The notes: generated by a model not told the origin, from the sequence alone. A stretch of 38,810 nucleotides of DNA from Candidatus Kerfeldbacteria bacterium CG08_land_8_20_14_0_20_40_16 (GCA_002774635.1 PEXU01000014.1:1-38810), one strand, 5' to 3'; shown: positions 9,187 to 18,620, numbered from the stretch's first letter. Translations and numbers: made by a program.

Positions 9187-11379
9187 CTATTCCCCGGAAA
9201 CTATTTCGATATCTCCGATTAAACTTTTAATTTCGTCTCTATCACCTTTCAAATCTGATTCACTCAAAACCCGATAAATGTAATCTCCATCTTGTTTTTG
9301 ATTAGCATCCAAAACATATTGAATAGGGTTATAGTTCAACGGTTCAATTACTTTGTAGATATCTAAACTTAAATCTTGTTCGATAATGCGATTGGGAGGG
9401 ATGTTATTCTGGAGTTTTCTAATTCTATTCAGTTCTATTTTGCTGTTTGATTTAATATACCCGGTAATATTGGATTCTTTCTGCAATTCTTGATAACTAA
9501 AGTTGAAATTATCAACTTTTTCTAGATTATCATCAGAAAAGCCATCAAAAAGATTTGAATTTTTACGGTCAGTGACAACATAAACCTGGTTGTAGTTATT
9601 TAATAAGTCAATTAAACGCCTTTCTGATTGATCGTTCTTCCAGTTTATTATATTAATTAAATCATTGTCATCATTTTCCCAACTGGGATATTGGTTTACT
9701 AAACCAGGCAAATCATTCTTAAATTCTTCACTGCGGTATAAATCAAAATTAGGTAGAGCATTATAACCATAAAAATAATGCTGCAGAATAGCAATCTTTT
9801 GCCAGCTCCAACCGGGATTCATTAATATCAGTGAATCCCTAGGAAATTTGCTGTTAAATTCCTCTAGTTGACTTCTAATTCTCTTATGCTCTACCGCAAA
9901 AATTATCGGTCCATTAAAAATTAAACCAATCAGAATCAGGAATGTTACTAAATAGACTAATTTTTTTCTTTTCAGTTCCAGTCGAGCTAAAACAACAGCG
10001 GATAATATTATGAATAGCGGAATTAAAGTGGGATAAAAACGCCGCATAAACCAGGGCTGATCAAGAGCAATGTTAGGTTCAATTATGAACAAAAATGCCG
10101 GCAGTAATACAATAGTTAAGGTAAACTCTTGATTAGTGAATATTTTCTTTCTAAGTCCAAATAGAATAATAAAGATATAAATAAAATAAAAATAAAAAAC
10201 AAAGTTCTCTAAAACATATTGAGTGCGATAAAAAACCCAAGTAAGACTGTCAGATTTTACTAAAAGGAAAATATATAATTCAAATAGCGCGACAGTCCCT
10301 AAAATAATCCAGAATAGAAGCTTTTGATAATTAATCTTTTTTCGGATATAAAGACAAATAACGACGAAACTGGAAAAAATTGAAATAATTATTGTTAAGG
10401 CGTAAAGGTTGTTAAGATTAAAGCTTTCTAAAACGTCAATTGCTTGGGTGATAATATAGTTGGCTTTATAGAATTTGATGTAATAATAAAAAAGGATAAA
10501 GTTAACGGCCATGGCTAAGATTGGCAATAAAAATAAATAAACTTTATCTTTAAGCTCTTTTCTAAATTTAAAAATTATCAGCAGAACAGATATGATGAGA
10601 TAAAAAGCAAAAAAAATCAGTCCTTCCGCTCGAGTTAACGACAAAAGCGAAAAAGGAATTAATTCGTAGAAAAGGTAAAGCGGCCTTTTTTTGTTTATTG
10701 CTTCAGTCAGCATCCATAAGCCAAACCAAATTAAAAAGATAAAAATATTTTCAACATTGGTTCGCTTAGGGAACCAGAAAAAGACATAAGAAGACAGCAG
10801 AAAAATCAGCGCCAAAAGGGAGCCTTTTTCCCCGGCTAAATTCTTTACCAAATAATAAATAGTGCCTAAGGTGAAAACCATTAATAAAACATTGGCCCAA
10901 AACAACAAACTTAACCCACCAAATAGATAATAAACTGCCAGATAAGCAATATAAATGGGCAGAAACTGGGAAGTGAATAAATTATCTTCTAAATTTCGTA
11001 CTCCGTGCACGGGACGGGAAAAATAATCTTCCCATTTTAAGGAATGCGAATCGACCAATCGGTCTGCTCCGTAAATATAACTCAAATCATCCCGGCTCGT
11101 CGGCAAGTCATGATGAAAAATACCGATGATTAAAGAAAATAAGAATATGATAATTATTGAGGCCAGTCCGTATTTGCTAATTCTTTTCCACTTCCATCTC
11201 TGGAAAGAGCGAATAACAAAATATAAAGATAGCAATATTAATAGAGAGGTTGCTGTAATAACCGGCAAAAAATAAAAGTAGCCAAATATTGCCAATCCTA
11301 AAATGACAGTTAAGTAAACTGAAAAAGCTAAGCAGATATCAAGAAATGATTTTTTTAAAGGCATAGAACAATTGAACAA
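9187..11379 (-). CDS. GT-C membrane glycosyltransferase (PMT/ArnT-like)
   Basis: The 730-residue protein has about 12 or more membrane helices in its first 490 residues and a soluble C-terminal domain. The first outer loop carries an Asp-Asp pair (D97 and D98 in TSRDDLSYIYGADRL), the position of the catalytic acid in GT-C enzymes that use lipid-phosphate sugars. It probably transfers a sugar from a polyprenyl-phosphate donor to a glycan or protein on the outer face of the membrane. The start overlaps the end of the upstream GT2 gene by about 40 bases; a second Met five codons in would shorten this to 26. The DPM-like and ALG5-like enzymes in the same run of genes could supply its donor. Confidence 0.8.
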   Translation of the reverse strand: MFNCSMPLKKSFLDICLAFSVYLTVILGLAIFGYFYFLPVITATSLLILLSLYFVIRSFQRWKWKRISKYGLASIIIIFLFSLIIGIFHHDLPTSRDDLSYIYGADRLVDSHSLKWEDYFSRPVHGVRNLEDNLFTSQFLPIYIAYLAVYYLFGGLSLLFWANVLLMVFTLGTIYYLVKNLAGEKGSLLALIFLLSSYVFFWFPKRTNVENIFIFLIWFGLWMLTEAINKKRPLYLFYELIPFSLLSLTRAEGLIFFAFYLIISVLLIIFKFRKELKDKVYLFLLPILAMAVNFILFYYYIKFYKANYIITQAIDVLESFNLNNLYALTIIISIFSSFVVICLYIRKKINYQKLLFWIILGTVALFELYIFLLVKSDSLTWVFYRTQYVLENFVFYFYFIYIFIILFGLRKKIFTNQEFTLTIVLLPAFLFIIEPNIALDQPWFMRRFYPTLIPLFIILSAVVLARLELKRKKLVYLVTFLILIGLIFNGPIIFAVEHKRIRSQLEEFNSKFPRDSLILMNPGWSWQKIAILQHYFYGYNALPNFDLYRSEEFKNDLPGLVNQYPSWENDDNDLINIINWKNDQSERRLIDLLNNYNQVYVVTDRKNSNLFDGFSDDNLEKVDNFNFSYQELQKESNITGYIKSNSKIELNRIRKLQNNIPPNRIIEQDLSLDIYKVIEPLNYNPIQYVLDANQKQDGDYIYRVLSESDLKGDRDEIKSLIGDIEIVSGE

Positions 11380-12202
11380 AAGGAGCGTAAATTAGCTTTA
11401 GGTAATAATAGCATTTTTCCTTGTGATTGAAATAGCGCCAGACAATTTTAAACCTTGCCCTGGTTCGCAACAGCAATTTTTTGAATTGATACTTATTAAT
11501 CTTCATTGACGAATCTATATTTTCTTTATGAATCACCAAAGTATCAGTTAGATAACCCAGCTGGAAGCCAGCCTTTTGAGCACGAAGGCTAAAATCAACA
11601 TCCTCGCCGTACATAAAGAAAGTCTCGTCCAAAAAACCGATTGTTTCAAAAACTTCTTTTTTGATAAATAAGGCGCAGGCCGGCAGCCAATCAGTACGGT
11701 TATTTTTATCCGCTTCTTTAATTATTTTCTTTTTATTAATATGATCGCCTATTTTTGCGTTGGGATGTTTTAAAATTTCTTTTCCCCGATAAATTACTGT
11801 ACCGGCAAACCAAATTTTTTTTTCCTGGGGATATAGGATAATGGAACTGGCTAATCCCACCTTTTGATTTTCAAGCAAATATTTTAAACCTTGTTTAATG
11901 AAATCAGGCGCTACCTCCGTGTCTTGATTAAGCAGAACAACCAAGTCAGTACCTAGCTCCAATGCTTTTCTAATTCCAATATTATTCCCTTTAGCAAAGC
12001 CTAGATTAGTATTATTCTTGATTAAAATGACATCTTTAAAATTACTTCTGATTATTTCTTCGGTTTTGTCTTTTGAATTATTATCAACAACGCTTATCCT
12101 AAAGTTTTGGGCTTCTTTTTGGGAATATAGTGAATTTAAACAATCGGCGATATATTGCTGGCCATTCCAAGTTACAATAATGACATAAATCTTATTGTTC
12201 AT
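11339..12202 (-). CDS. GT2 family glycosyltransferase (rhamnosyltransferase-like)
   Basis: The 287-residue GT-A protein has VIIVTWNGQQYIADCL at the start, VVDNNSKDKT, the donor motif LLNQDTEV and the late GEDVDFSLRAQKAG. It is similar in plan to the GT2 at 7144-8019. The ends overlap both neighbours: 11 bases with the methyltransferase upstream and about 40 with the GT-C gene downstream. This marks a tightly coupled operon. Expected role: cytoplasmic addition of a sugar to a lipid-linked glycan. Substrate unknown. Confidence 0.88.
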   Translation of the reverse strand: MNNKIYVIIVTWNGQQYIADCLNSLYSQKEAQNFRISVVDNNSKDKTEEIIRSNFKDVILIKNNTNLGFAKGNNIGIRKALELGTDLVVLLNQDTEVAPDFIKQGLKYLLENQKVGLASSIILYPQEKKIWFAGTVIYRGKEILKHPNAKIGDHINKKKIIKEADKNNRTDWLPACALFIKKEVFETIGFLDETFFMYGEDVDFSLRAQKAGFQLGYLTDTLVIHKENIDSSMKINKYQFKKLLLRTRARFKIVWRYFNHKEKCYYYLKLIYAPFVQLFYAFKKIIS

Positions 12203-12899
12203 CTTTTTTTATAACCACTACAAAATATCCTCCAAATCGACCAAGCCAAGACTGCATTAATTTTTTTTCTAATTTCTTAAAAATTGGGACAAGGGAAAGC
12301 TTTTTTCCTATCGCTAATACCTTTATTCCGTAATATTCCGTTACCTTCCATTTATTTGGTAAATAACTTTTAATTTTTCCTAAACCATCATATCTAATAT
12401 AAACTCCCCGACGCTTAACTAAATTATATACCCAATTGGTAAGTTTCTTTAAGCTATAAGGATTATAAAACTCTAAAATTAGGACCCCGTCATTCTTTAC
12501 CACTCTTGCTGCTTCTTCGATCACTTTGTTTACTTCTGGGATATGGGCCAGTACTTTGAAAGAGTAAACTAAATCAAAACTATTATCGGGAAAAGGAATC
12601 TTAGTAGCATTAGCCATTTGAACATTTAAGTTTTTTTCTTTGGCTTTCTCCAACATGCCCGGCGATAAATCAATGCCCCTAGCCGAAAGAGTAAATTTAT
12701 TCACTTCGTTCAAAATAATTCCCGTGCCGCAGCCAATCTCAAGAACATTTTTATTTTCTCCGTATTCCCTAACTATTTCTATTTCCTGATTATTAATAAA
12801 CTCATAGTATCCCTTGCTCCGCTCTTGATCATACCAGGAACCATACTTATTATAGTAGTCTTCTGTCTTTTGGTAATTGCCTACTTTATCGATTTCCAT
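12192..12899 (-). CDS. Class I SAM-dependent methyltransferase
   Basis: The 235-residue protein has the SAM-binding motif I VLEIGCGTGIILNEV (about 51-65), an acidic motif II (ARGIDLSPGMLEKAKEKN) and a motif like FPDNSFDLVYSFKVLAHIPE, matching the Methyltransf_11 group. The C-terminal half is basic. Sitting between glycosyltransferase genes with overlaps on both sides (11 and 14 bases), it probably methylates a sugar or a lipid-linked intermediate, perhaps to cap or decorate the chain. The metK gene in the same strand run could supply SAM. A role in lipid or quinone methylation cannot be excluded. Confidence 0.85.
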   Translation of the reverse strand: MEIDKVGNYQKTEDYYNKYGSWYDQERSKGYYEFINNQEIEIVREYGENKNVLEIGCGTGIILNEVNKFTLSARGIDLSPGMLEKAKEKNLNVQMANATKIPFPDNSFDLVYSFKVLAHIPEVNKVIEEAARVVKNDGVLILEFYNPYSLKKLTNWVYNLVKRRGVYIRYDGLGKIKSYLPNKWKVTEYYGIKVLAIGKKLSLVPIFKKLEKKLMQSWLGRFGGYFVVVIKKDEQ

Positions 12900-13953
12900 T
12901 TAATAAGTTTAAATAATCTTTTGCGATTTTCTTTATATCAAAGTTATTGATGATGGTCCGACGGGCATTTATTCCTAATTCCTTTCTTTTTGCCGGATCA
13001 TCAATCAGATATTGTAACTTTTCTGTCAATTCTTCGTCATTTTTTACAATATATCCATTATAGCCATCTTTAATCAAAAATTCTAATGAGGGGGTTTTTG
13101 TGCCGATCACGGGAATTTCTAACGACATAGCCTCTAGGGCGGCCTGAGAATGTCCTAGAACCGAATCAGAGCTTCGATATGGCAAAACAACTAAATCGCA
13201 AGAAGCAATAGTGGGGATTATTGATTTTTGCCACCCGACTAATATTATTCTTGAATCTTTTTCCGTTTGTTCTTTTATTAAATCTTTTAGAGGTCCATCG
13301 CCGCCGGCAAAAATCACCTCGGCCTTCCTAGGATTAATCTTTAAAAACGCGTTTAACAGTCTGTCCGGACCCTTGATCTGATAGAAGTGACCAAAAAAAC
13401 CTATTCGCACTTTTTGGCTTTTGTTAACTTCTAGAATTTTCTGATTTAAAGCAGCACTATTTACTCCCGGCGTTATTAACACACTTTTTATTCCTAGGTT
13501 CTGATACTGCTGACGGAGATAGTCGTTTGTCGCAATAATGTTCTTGAATTGTCTTAAAAATAGTTTGTAATAAGGGGAAAGAATTTTTTTGTTATAATTT
13601 GTTGCCTGGCAAAAAATCTGATTCTTATTTTTTAATAAAATAGAGATTAATCCAAAATAAAAAAAGGTTTTGAGTGGTTCAAATATTCCACTAAAAATAA
13701 CAACTGCGTCGGGATTAAGCTTATTTACTAAGTTGGGAGCAGTTATCGTAAAAGGTTTTTTGACCTTTATAATATCATAACCGTTATAGCGATCCTTGTC
13801 CTTAGTATCTTTTTCTTTTTTATAAGAAACAACGGTTAAATCAACATCTTGGGCAAGGGCGTTAGCCAACTCATACACAAAACTAGAAATGCCCGAAGGT
13901 CTCTTAATTGGGAAAAAATATTTAATGACAATTGCTACTTTTATTCTCGGCAT
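12886..13953 (-). CDS. GT4 family glycosyltransferase, atypical EX7E
   Basis: The 355-residue GT-B protein begins VAIVIKYFFPIKRPSGISSFVYELA and has the donor-half motifs GFFGHFYQIKGPDRLL (about 185-200) and FAGGDGPLKDLI. The EX7E motif is incomplete: E274 (AALEAM) is present but the position eight residues before it is Leu266 rather than Glu. Other parts look intact, so it may still be active, since the first Glu varies in some families, or it may have altered donor handling. It overlaps the methyltransferase by 14 bases and the next GT4 by 13, as part of the same operon. Confidence 0.85.
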   Translation of the reverse strand: MPRIKVAIVIKYFFPIKRPSGISSFVYELANALAQDVDLTVVSYKKEKDTKDKDRYNGYDIIKVKKPFTITAPNLVNKLNPDAVVIFSGIFEPLKTFFYFGLISILLKNKNQIFCQATNYNKKILSPYYKLFLRQFKNIIATNDYLRQQYQNLGIKSVLITPGVNSAALNQKILEVNKSQKVRIGFFGHFYQIKGPDRLLNAFLKINPRKAEVIFAGGDGPLKDLIKEQTEKDSRIILVGWQKSIIPTIASCDLVVLPYRSSDSVLGHSQAALEAMSLEIPVIGTKTPSLEFLIKDGYNGYIVKNDEELTEKLQYLIDDPAKRKELGINARRTIINNFDIKKIAKDYLNLLNGNR

Positions 13954-15041
13954 AAATTCTTAAAAGCAATTTGATACTTAGGAATCAGGTTATCCCAAGA
14001 GAAATTTTCTAAGGTGAACTCTTTGGCTTGTTTTCGGATTAGTTCCCTATTTTCCTTCAAGAGCAATTCTATCTTTTCTTTAAAGGCGACGGCGTCTCCA
14101 GGAGGCAGTAAAAAACCATTTTTGCCATCTTGTACTGCTTCGGTAATCCCTTCTAGTTTTGAAGCTACAACTGGTAATCCTCTGGCTGCCGCTTCGATAG
14201 CCACAATCCCAAAGCCTTCACTGTCTCCTATTACCGGAATATTCGGCATAATACAAAGATCGGCTGTCTGGTACAGAATCTCCAGTTTTTCATCGGAAAC
14301 TTTCCCCAGCAGAATTACTCTTTTTTCCAGCTTATTTTGCCTTATTGTTTCTCTTATCAAATCAAGCTCGCTAGCAACATTTTTGAGCCAGTCAGGTTCT
14401 CCTACTACCAAATAGATTGCATCCTCTCTAATTAAGGGCATGACTTGATCGATAAACCAATTAACCCCTTTTCTTTTTACTAATCTGCCAACGGTTAAAA
14501 GACATTTTTTATCTTTATACTGATCACCAATTATTTTATATAATTCTTCTTTTCCGCAAGAATTCATTTTGTTTTTCAAATTTACGCCGATTGGTATTAT
14601 AGTGGTTTTAGAAAAACCGTTTTCTTTGGCTATTTTTTCAGTATTATGGCTGTTGCAGATTAATAAATCATAATTTTTTTCTTTGGCGAATAGTTTTAAG
14701 TAGCTTTTATAGATCTTAGCCAATAATCCTTTTCTTTCAGAAAAATTAACATCCAGACCATGAATATTGATTGCCACCTTCGTTCGATTATTAAGTTTTT
14801 TAATCCAACCACCAAGAATTACTAATACCATATCGCTTAGATGGAGAATTTCAATTTTTTTCGAATTAAAGAGAAGGTAAAAAAAGCAATAAGGAAGAAA
14901 CCAGACGAGATGCATCTGGTTTTTCTCTTTCATCGGAATAATTTTTTTCTCCCCCGGATATTTTGTTGTTAAATTGTAGCTCAAAGTCTCCATACCGCCT
15001 TTAGAGGGAGGGTATTTTCTGGTAATAAATAAAATTTTCAT
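13941..15041 (-). CDS. GT4 family glycosyltransferase
   Basis: The start is placed at 15041, where MKILFITRKYPPSKGGMETL begins in the family pattern and the ATG overlaps the upstream stop as ATGA; a longer frame to 15101 would add 20 residues with no family likeness. This gives 366 residues. Donor-domain motifs are LTVGRLVKRKGVNWFID and an intact EX7E (E275 and E283, DSEGFGIVAIEAAARG), followed by SKLEGITEAVQDGKNG. It resembles PimB-like GT4 enzymes, but the sugar is not predictable. The overlap suggests translational coupling to the DPM-like gene. Confidence 0.88.
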   Translation of the reverse strand: MKILFITRKYPPSKGGMETLSYNLTTKYPGEKKIIPMKEKNQMHLVWFLPYCFFYLLFNSKKIEILHLSDMVLVILGGWIKKLNNRTKVAINIHGLDVNFSERKGLLAKIYKSYLKLFAKEKNYDLLICNSHNTEKIAKENGFSKTTIIPIGVNLKNKMNSCGKEELYKIIGDQYKDKKCLLTVGRLVKRKGVNWFIDQVMPLIREDAIYLVVGEPDWLKNVASELDLIRETIRQNKLEKRVILLGKVSDEKLEILYQTADLCIMPNIPVIGDSEGFGIVAIEAAARGLPVVASKLEGITEAVQDGKNGFLLPPGDAVAFKEKIELLLKENRELIRKQAKEFTLENFSWDNLIPKYQIAFKNLCRE

Positions 15042-15988
15042 TTTTTGTAACGATCTTTCTTGAGAGAATAGAGAACTTCTTCCAGCATCTTGCGATTCCA
15101 TCCCACTGCCGAAGCAATTAATCCCAAAATAAACACCTGAAAACCAACCAGGATTAAAATAGCCGCTATTATTAATGATTGAATGTGTCCTTTTCCGCCA
15201 GCATCGGTAAAAAAGTAATAATAGAGAAAACGAAGAACTAAAATCACGCCCGGAATAGAAATAATCGCCCCTAAAGCAGAAAGTACTCTTAAGGGCTTGT
15301 AAACGGTAAAAACGCGAAAGATAACAACTAGAGATTTTATTAAATGTTTGGGAACGCTGGGGATTAGCCGAGATTTTCTTGAAACTTTTCTCGCTTTGAT
15401 TGGAATGGAATCAACAATCAAATTATGGTCCAAGGCCTGAATCAAAGTTTCGTGGGTATAAGTATGTTTTGATAGAATAGATATCCGCAAGGCCGCTTCA
15501 CGATTATAGGCCCGAAAACCAGAAGAAACATCTAGAACTTTTTTTAGTCTCATTAACCTTGATACACTAAAACTGCCCAACATATTTAAATACTTATTGG
15601 CCGCCGGCATATATTCTAGCTTTTTAACCTCTCGGTCTCCAATGACTATATCAGCTTTAATTTTAAGAATTGGCTGAACTAATTCCGGAATTCGAGACTG
15701 GTTATAATGGTTATCCGCATCAGTATTAACAATAATGTCTGCCCCTCTTTCTAGGGCACCGGCAATGGCGTCTTGAAAAGTGCAGGCCAGGCCCTTATTT
15801 TCACTGTGTGAAATTAGATAATCCGCTCCGGCCTCTTTAGCTTTTTGTACTGTCTGGTCAGTGGAACCATCGTCTAAAACCAATACCTTAACTTCGGAGA
15901 TGCCCTCAATTGAGCGGGGAATTTCTTTAATTACATCAGCGATGTTCTGTTCCTCGTTATAAGCTGGGATAGTTACAATTAGTTTCAT
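15038..15988 (-). CDS. DPM1/DPG-like GT2 with C-terminal membrane helices
   Basis: The 316-residue protein has a GT2 catalytic domain (IVTIPAYNEEQNIADVI, VLDDGSTDQT, and the DxD-type motif TDADNH at 89-94) followed by two C-terminal membrane helices (about 233-255 and 268-290). This layout is that of polyprenyl-phosphate sugar synthases, which move a sugar from a nucleotide donor to a lipid phosphate at the membrane. Its product could serve the GT-C enzyme further down the operon. It overlaps the next GT4 gene by four bases. Behind it lies a gap of 235 bases filled with heptamer repeats. Confidence 0.85.
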   Translation of the reverse strand: MKLIVTIPAYNEEQNIADVIKEIPRSIEGISEVKVLVLDDGSTDQTVQKAKEAGADYLISHSENKGLACTFQDAIAGALERGADIIVNTDADNHYNQSRIPELVQPILKIKADIVIGDREVKKLEYMPAANKYLNMLGSFSVSRLMRLKKVLDVSSGFRAYNREAALRISILSKHTYTHETLIQALDHNLIVDSIPIKARKVSRKSRLIPSVPKHLIKSLVVIFRVFTVYKPLRVLSALGAIISIPGVILVLRFLYYYFFTDAGGKGHIQSLIIAAILILVGFQVFILGLIASAVGWNRKMLEEVLYSLKKDRYKK

Positions 15989-15998
15989 TGTGAGGAGA

Positions 15999-16218
15999 TT
16001 ACTTAATTACTAATTACCAATTACTGGTTACTGATTACTTTATTACTAATCTTGACTGGTAGTGGGAGATGGGGAATGTGAAGTGGGTATCGGAGTGCGG
16101 AGAAAGGAATGGGTCAAAATCTTACTCCTCAATCCTCATTCCGTAACTCATCACTCACTTCTTACTCCTCACTCCTCAAAATAAATTATTACCCAATTAC
16201 CAATTACTCGCTTACTCA
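15999..16218. repeat. Degenerate heptamer repeat arrays
   Basis: Almost the whole gap between ugd and the DPM-like gene is built of 7-bp units. From 15999 to 16049 there are seven TTACTAA-type units, one of them 8 bp long. From about 16053 to 16112 the units are G-rich (AGTGGGA, GATGGGG). From 16122 to 16180 they are C-rich (TTACTCC, TCACTCC), roughly the reverse complement of the G-rich block. Then TTACCAA-type units return to 16218. The G-rich and C-rich blocks could pair into a long imperfect stem. Confidence 0.85.
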
Positions 16219-16223
16219 ACAAC

Positions 16224-17513
16224 TTACCGGCCAATGCTTAAATAATTAAACCCTAATTTCTTCATGTCGCGGGGATCGAAAATATTTCTGCCATCAACTA
16301 TGTTAGGGACTCTAAGAAGCTTTTTTACCTTATTCTTGTCGATCTGCTTAAATTCGTCCCACTCCGTTAAAATTATTAAAGCGTCTGATTCTTTCAGTAC
16401 TTCACAAGAATCTCGACAATAAGTAACAGCATCTTTGAATATCTTTTTTGCTTCGCTTATGGCCGCCGGATCAAAAACGGCTACTTTTGCTTCTTCTTTC
16501 AATAAGGCTGGAATTACCGCTAAAGACACCGCTTCTCTCAAATCATCGGTATTAGGCTTGAAGGCCAATCCCCAAATTCCAACTTTTTTGCCTTTTAGCT
16601 TGGGAATTAGAGTTTTCAGCTTTTTTACCACTAACAGTTTCTGCTCGTCATTGATACTTTCCACTGCCCTTAGAAGGCAAGGATTGGCTTTGTATTCCGT
16701 CAGTGTTTTTACCAACGCCTTTACGTCTTTAGGAAAACAACTTCCGCCATATCCACATCCGGCGTTCAGAAAAGAAGATTTTCCGATTCTCCGATCCAAT
16801 TTCATCCCTTCTGATACCGCTTGAATGTTCGCTCCCACTTTTTCCGCTAACCGGGCGATACTATTGATAAAAGAAATCTCCGTTGCCAAAAGAGAATTGG
16901 AAGCGTATTTTATTATTTCTGCGCTTTTGACATCCGTAAATAAGATGGGACACTCCAGGGGTTTATACAACTCCTCCATTATTTTTCTGGCTCTTTCGTT
17001 TCCGTTTCCGATTACTACCCGATCGGGATGAAGGCTGTCTTGAACGGCCGATCCTTCCCTTAAAAACTCCGGGTTGGACACTACGTCAAATTCTCCCTTA
17101 TATTTTTCTTTGATAATATCAGAGACAATGTCCCCTGTTCCGACCGGGACCGTGCTTTTATTCACTATTATTTTATAACTATCAATGTTCTCGGAAATAG
17201 TCTTCGCTACGTCCTTGACATACTTAAGATCGGCACTGCCGTCTTCTCCGGGAGGAGTACCTACCGCAATAAAAACAACTTCTCCGTGCTTCACAGAACT
17301 CCCTACATCAGTGGTAAAGGAAATCCTGCCCCCTCTAACATTACGATCAATCAATTCTTTAAGCCCAGGTTCGTAGATTGGAATGCCGCCTTTTTTTAGA
17401 GTATAAATTTTTCCTTCATCTATGTCACTGCAAATGACCTCGTTTCCCAATTCGGCAAAACAGGTACCCGTTACCAGCCCCACATAACCTGTGCCAATTA
17501 CGGATATTTTCAT
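16224..17513 (-). CDS. ugd: UDP-glucose 6-dehydrogenase
   Basis: The 429-residue enzyme oxidises UDP-glucose to UDP-glucuronate with two NAD+. The N-terminal Rossmann motif is IGTGYVGLVTG (6-16), with a helper motif FIAVGTPPGEDGSADL and the central NPEFLREGSAV. The catalytic Cys is C259 in GCGYGGSCFPKD, and the C-terminal UDP-binding part has WGLAFKPNTDDLREA. All key residues are present and the length is normal. The decarboxylase-type genes upstream in the same run point to UDP-xylose as the end product. The stop lies directly next to a heptamer repeat block. Confidence 0.96.
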   Translation of the reverse strand: MKISVIGTGYVGLVTGTCFAELGNEVICSDIDEGKIYTLKKGGIPIYEPGLKELIDRNVRGGRISFTTDVGSSVKHGEVVFIAVGTPPGEDGSADLKYVKDVAKTISENIDSYKIIVNKSTVPVGTGDIVSDIIKEKYKGEFDVVSNPEFLREGSAVQDSLHPDRVVIGNGNERARKIMEELYKPLECPILFTDVKSAEIIKYASNSLLATEISFINSIARLAEKVGANIQAVSEGMKLDRRIGKSSFLNAGCGYGGSCFPKDVKALVKTLTEYKANPCLLRAVESINDEQKLLVVKKLKTLIPKLKGKKVGIWGLAFKPNTDDLREAVSLAVIPALLKEEAKVAVFDPAAISEAKKIFKDAVTYCRDSCEVLKESDALIILTEWDEFKQIDKNKVKKLLRVPNIVDGRNIFDPRDMKKLGFNYLSIGR

Positions 17514-17681
17514 ATTCGATTTAATAAATGAATTATTATTCTGAGATTATTAAACAATGCATAATCTCACTACAAGTGAATTAGGGAGTCTCTAAAATCA
17601 ATTAAATTAGATCCCTCGCTCGCTCGGGATGAGAGCGTTTTATAATTATTTAACGCTCTCATCTTATCAAAAATCTATTTT
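17514..17681. other. Intergenic region with two strong inverted repeats
   Basis: Between the decarboxylase gene and ugd, a 12-bp perfect stem with a 12-base loop lies at 17628-17663 (GATGAGAGCGTT arms), and an 8-bp stem at 17543-17568 (GAGATTAT arms). A short ATCCC/GGGAT pair lies at 17611-17630. None has a clear T-run on the minus strand, so they look more like mRNA processing or pausing structures than classical terminators. Confidence 0.6.
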
Positions 17682-18620
17682 TTAGCAAGTAGATTTTAAT
17701 TCCTTTCTAAACCAGGCGATGGTCTTTTTCAGGCCATCCTCAATACTGATTTTAGGCGCCCAGTTAAGCTTTTTTCGGGCTAAAGCAATGTTAGGATTCC
17801 TTCTTTCAGGATCATCTTTGGGAATAGCTTTAAAAACTATTCTTGATTTTGAGTTGGCTAATTTTTTAATTTTTTCCGCTAATTCTAAAATGCTTATTTC
17901 GTTAGGATTCCCAAGATTTACTGGGCCGGTGAATTTTTTTGAATTCATCAACTTAACTATCCCTTCTACCATATCCGACACGTAGCAGAAACTTCTCGTA
18001 TGGGACCCGTCGCCATAGACAGTTATTTTCTCTCCTTTCAATGCCTGTAGAATAAAATTGGATACTACCCGACCGTCATCAAACGTCATTTTCGGCCCAT
18101 AAGTATTGAAGATTCGGGCAATTCTGAAATCAAGCCCATTTTGTTTTTGATAGGCAAACATAAGCGACTCGGCCACTCTTTTTCCTTCATCATAGCAGCT
18201 TCTCGGACCGATTGGATTGACGTTCCCCCAGTAGCTTTCTTTTTGAGGATGCTCCTTAGGATCGCCGTATACTTCAGAAGTAGAAGCCTGGAGAATCCTG
18301 GCTCCGGAACGCCGAGCCATTCCCAATATATTTATTACTCCTAACGTTGATACTTTAATAGTTTTAATCGGATTCTTTTGATAATGGATTGGGGAGGCAG
18401 GACTGGCCAGATTATAAATCTGCTCCACCTCCAAAAAAATGGGGAAAGTGATATCGTGCCGGATTACTTCAAATCTTTTGTTATCGAGAAGGTGATAAAT
18501 ATTTTCCTTTCGGCCAGTAAAGTAATTGTCAAGGCAAATAACTTCTTCCCCTTGGTTAAGAAGATACTCGCAAAGATGAGAGCCTATAAATCCTGCTCCT
18601 CCGGTAACCAATATTTTCAT
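17682..18620 (-). CDS. uxs: UDP-glucuronate decarboxylase (UDP-xylose synthase)
   Basis: The 312-residue short-chain dehydrogenase family protein has the NAD-binding GGAGFIGSH (7-15), the UXS-type stretch [13 protein letters not shown], the catalytic TSEVYG (Glu116) and the Tyr/Lys pair Y143 and K147 in SCYDEGK. The Arg in TRSFCYVSD, used by decarboxylases for the 4-keto intermediate, is also present. It should turn UDP-glucuronate into UDP-xylose with enzyme-bound NAD+. The product of ugd, next gene on the same strand, is its substrate. A paralogue at 21107-22135 lacks some of these residues. Confidence 0.93.
   Translation of the reverse strand: MKILVTGGAGFIGSHLCEYLLNQGEEVICLDNYFTGRKENIYHLLDNKRFEVIRHDITFPIFLEVEQIYNLASPASPIHYQKNPIKTIKVSTLGVINILGMARRSGARILQASTSEVYGDPKEHPQKESYWGNVNPIGPRSCYDEGKRVAESLMFAYQKQNGLDFRIARIFNTYGPKMTFDDGRVVSNFILQALKGEKITVYGDGSHTRSFCYVSDMVEGIVKLMNSKKFTGPVNLGNPNEISILELAEKIKKLANSKSRIVFKAIPKDDPERRNPNIALARKKLNWAPKISIEDGLKKTIAWFRKELKSTC

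Noticed and set aside
14014-14415. A 133-residue plus-strand ORF inside the GT4 gene
   Set aside because: It is antisense to the conserved EX7E region of a real GT4 gene. Its Ser-rich composition is what reverse reading of such sequence gives.
15042-15101. Longer start for the GT4 gene at 13941-15041
   Set aside because: The extra 20 residues are inside the upstream coding region and do not resemble a GT4 N-terminus, while the ATG at 15041 overlaps the previous stop in the usual ATGA form.
15999-16218. CRISPR array
   Set aside because: The units are 7 bp, contiguous and degenerate, with no unique spacers and no cas genes in the window.
16435-17376. Three plus-strand ORFs opposite the UDP-glucose dehydrogenase gene
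   Set aside because: They lie fully inside a well-conserved gene on the other strand, show no recognisable protein features and have no ribosome binding site. They are antisense shadows.
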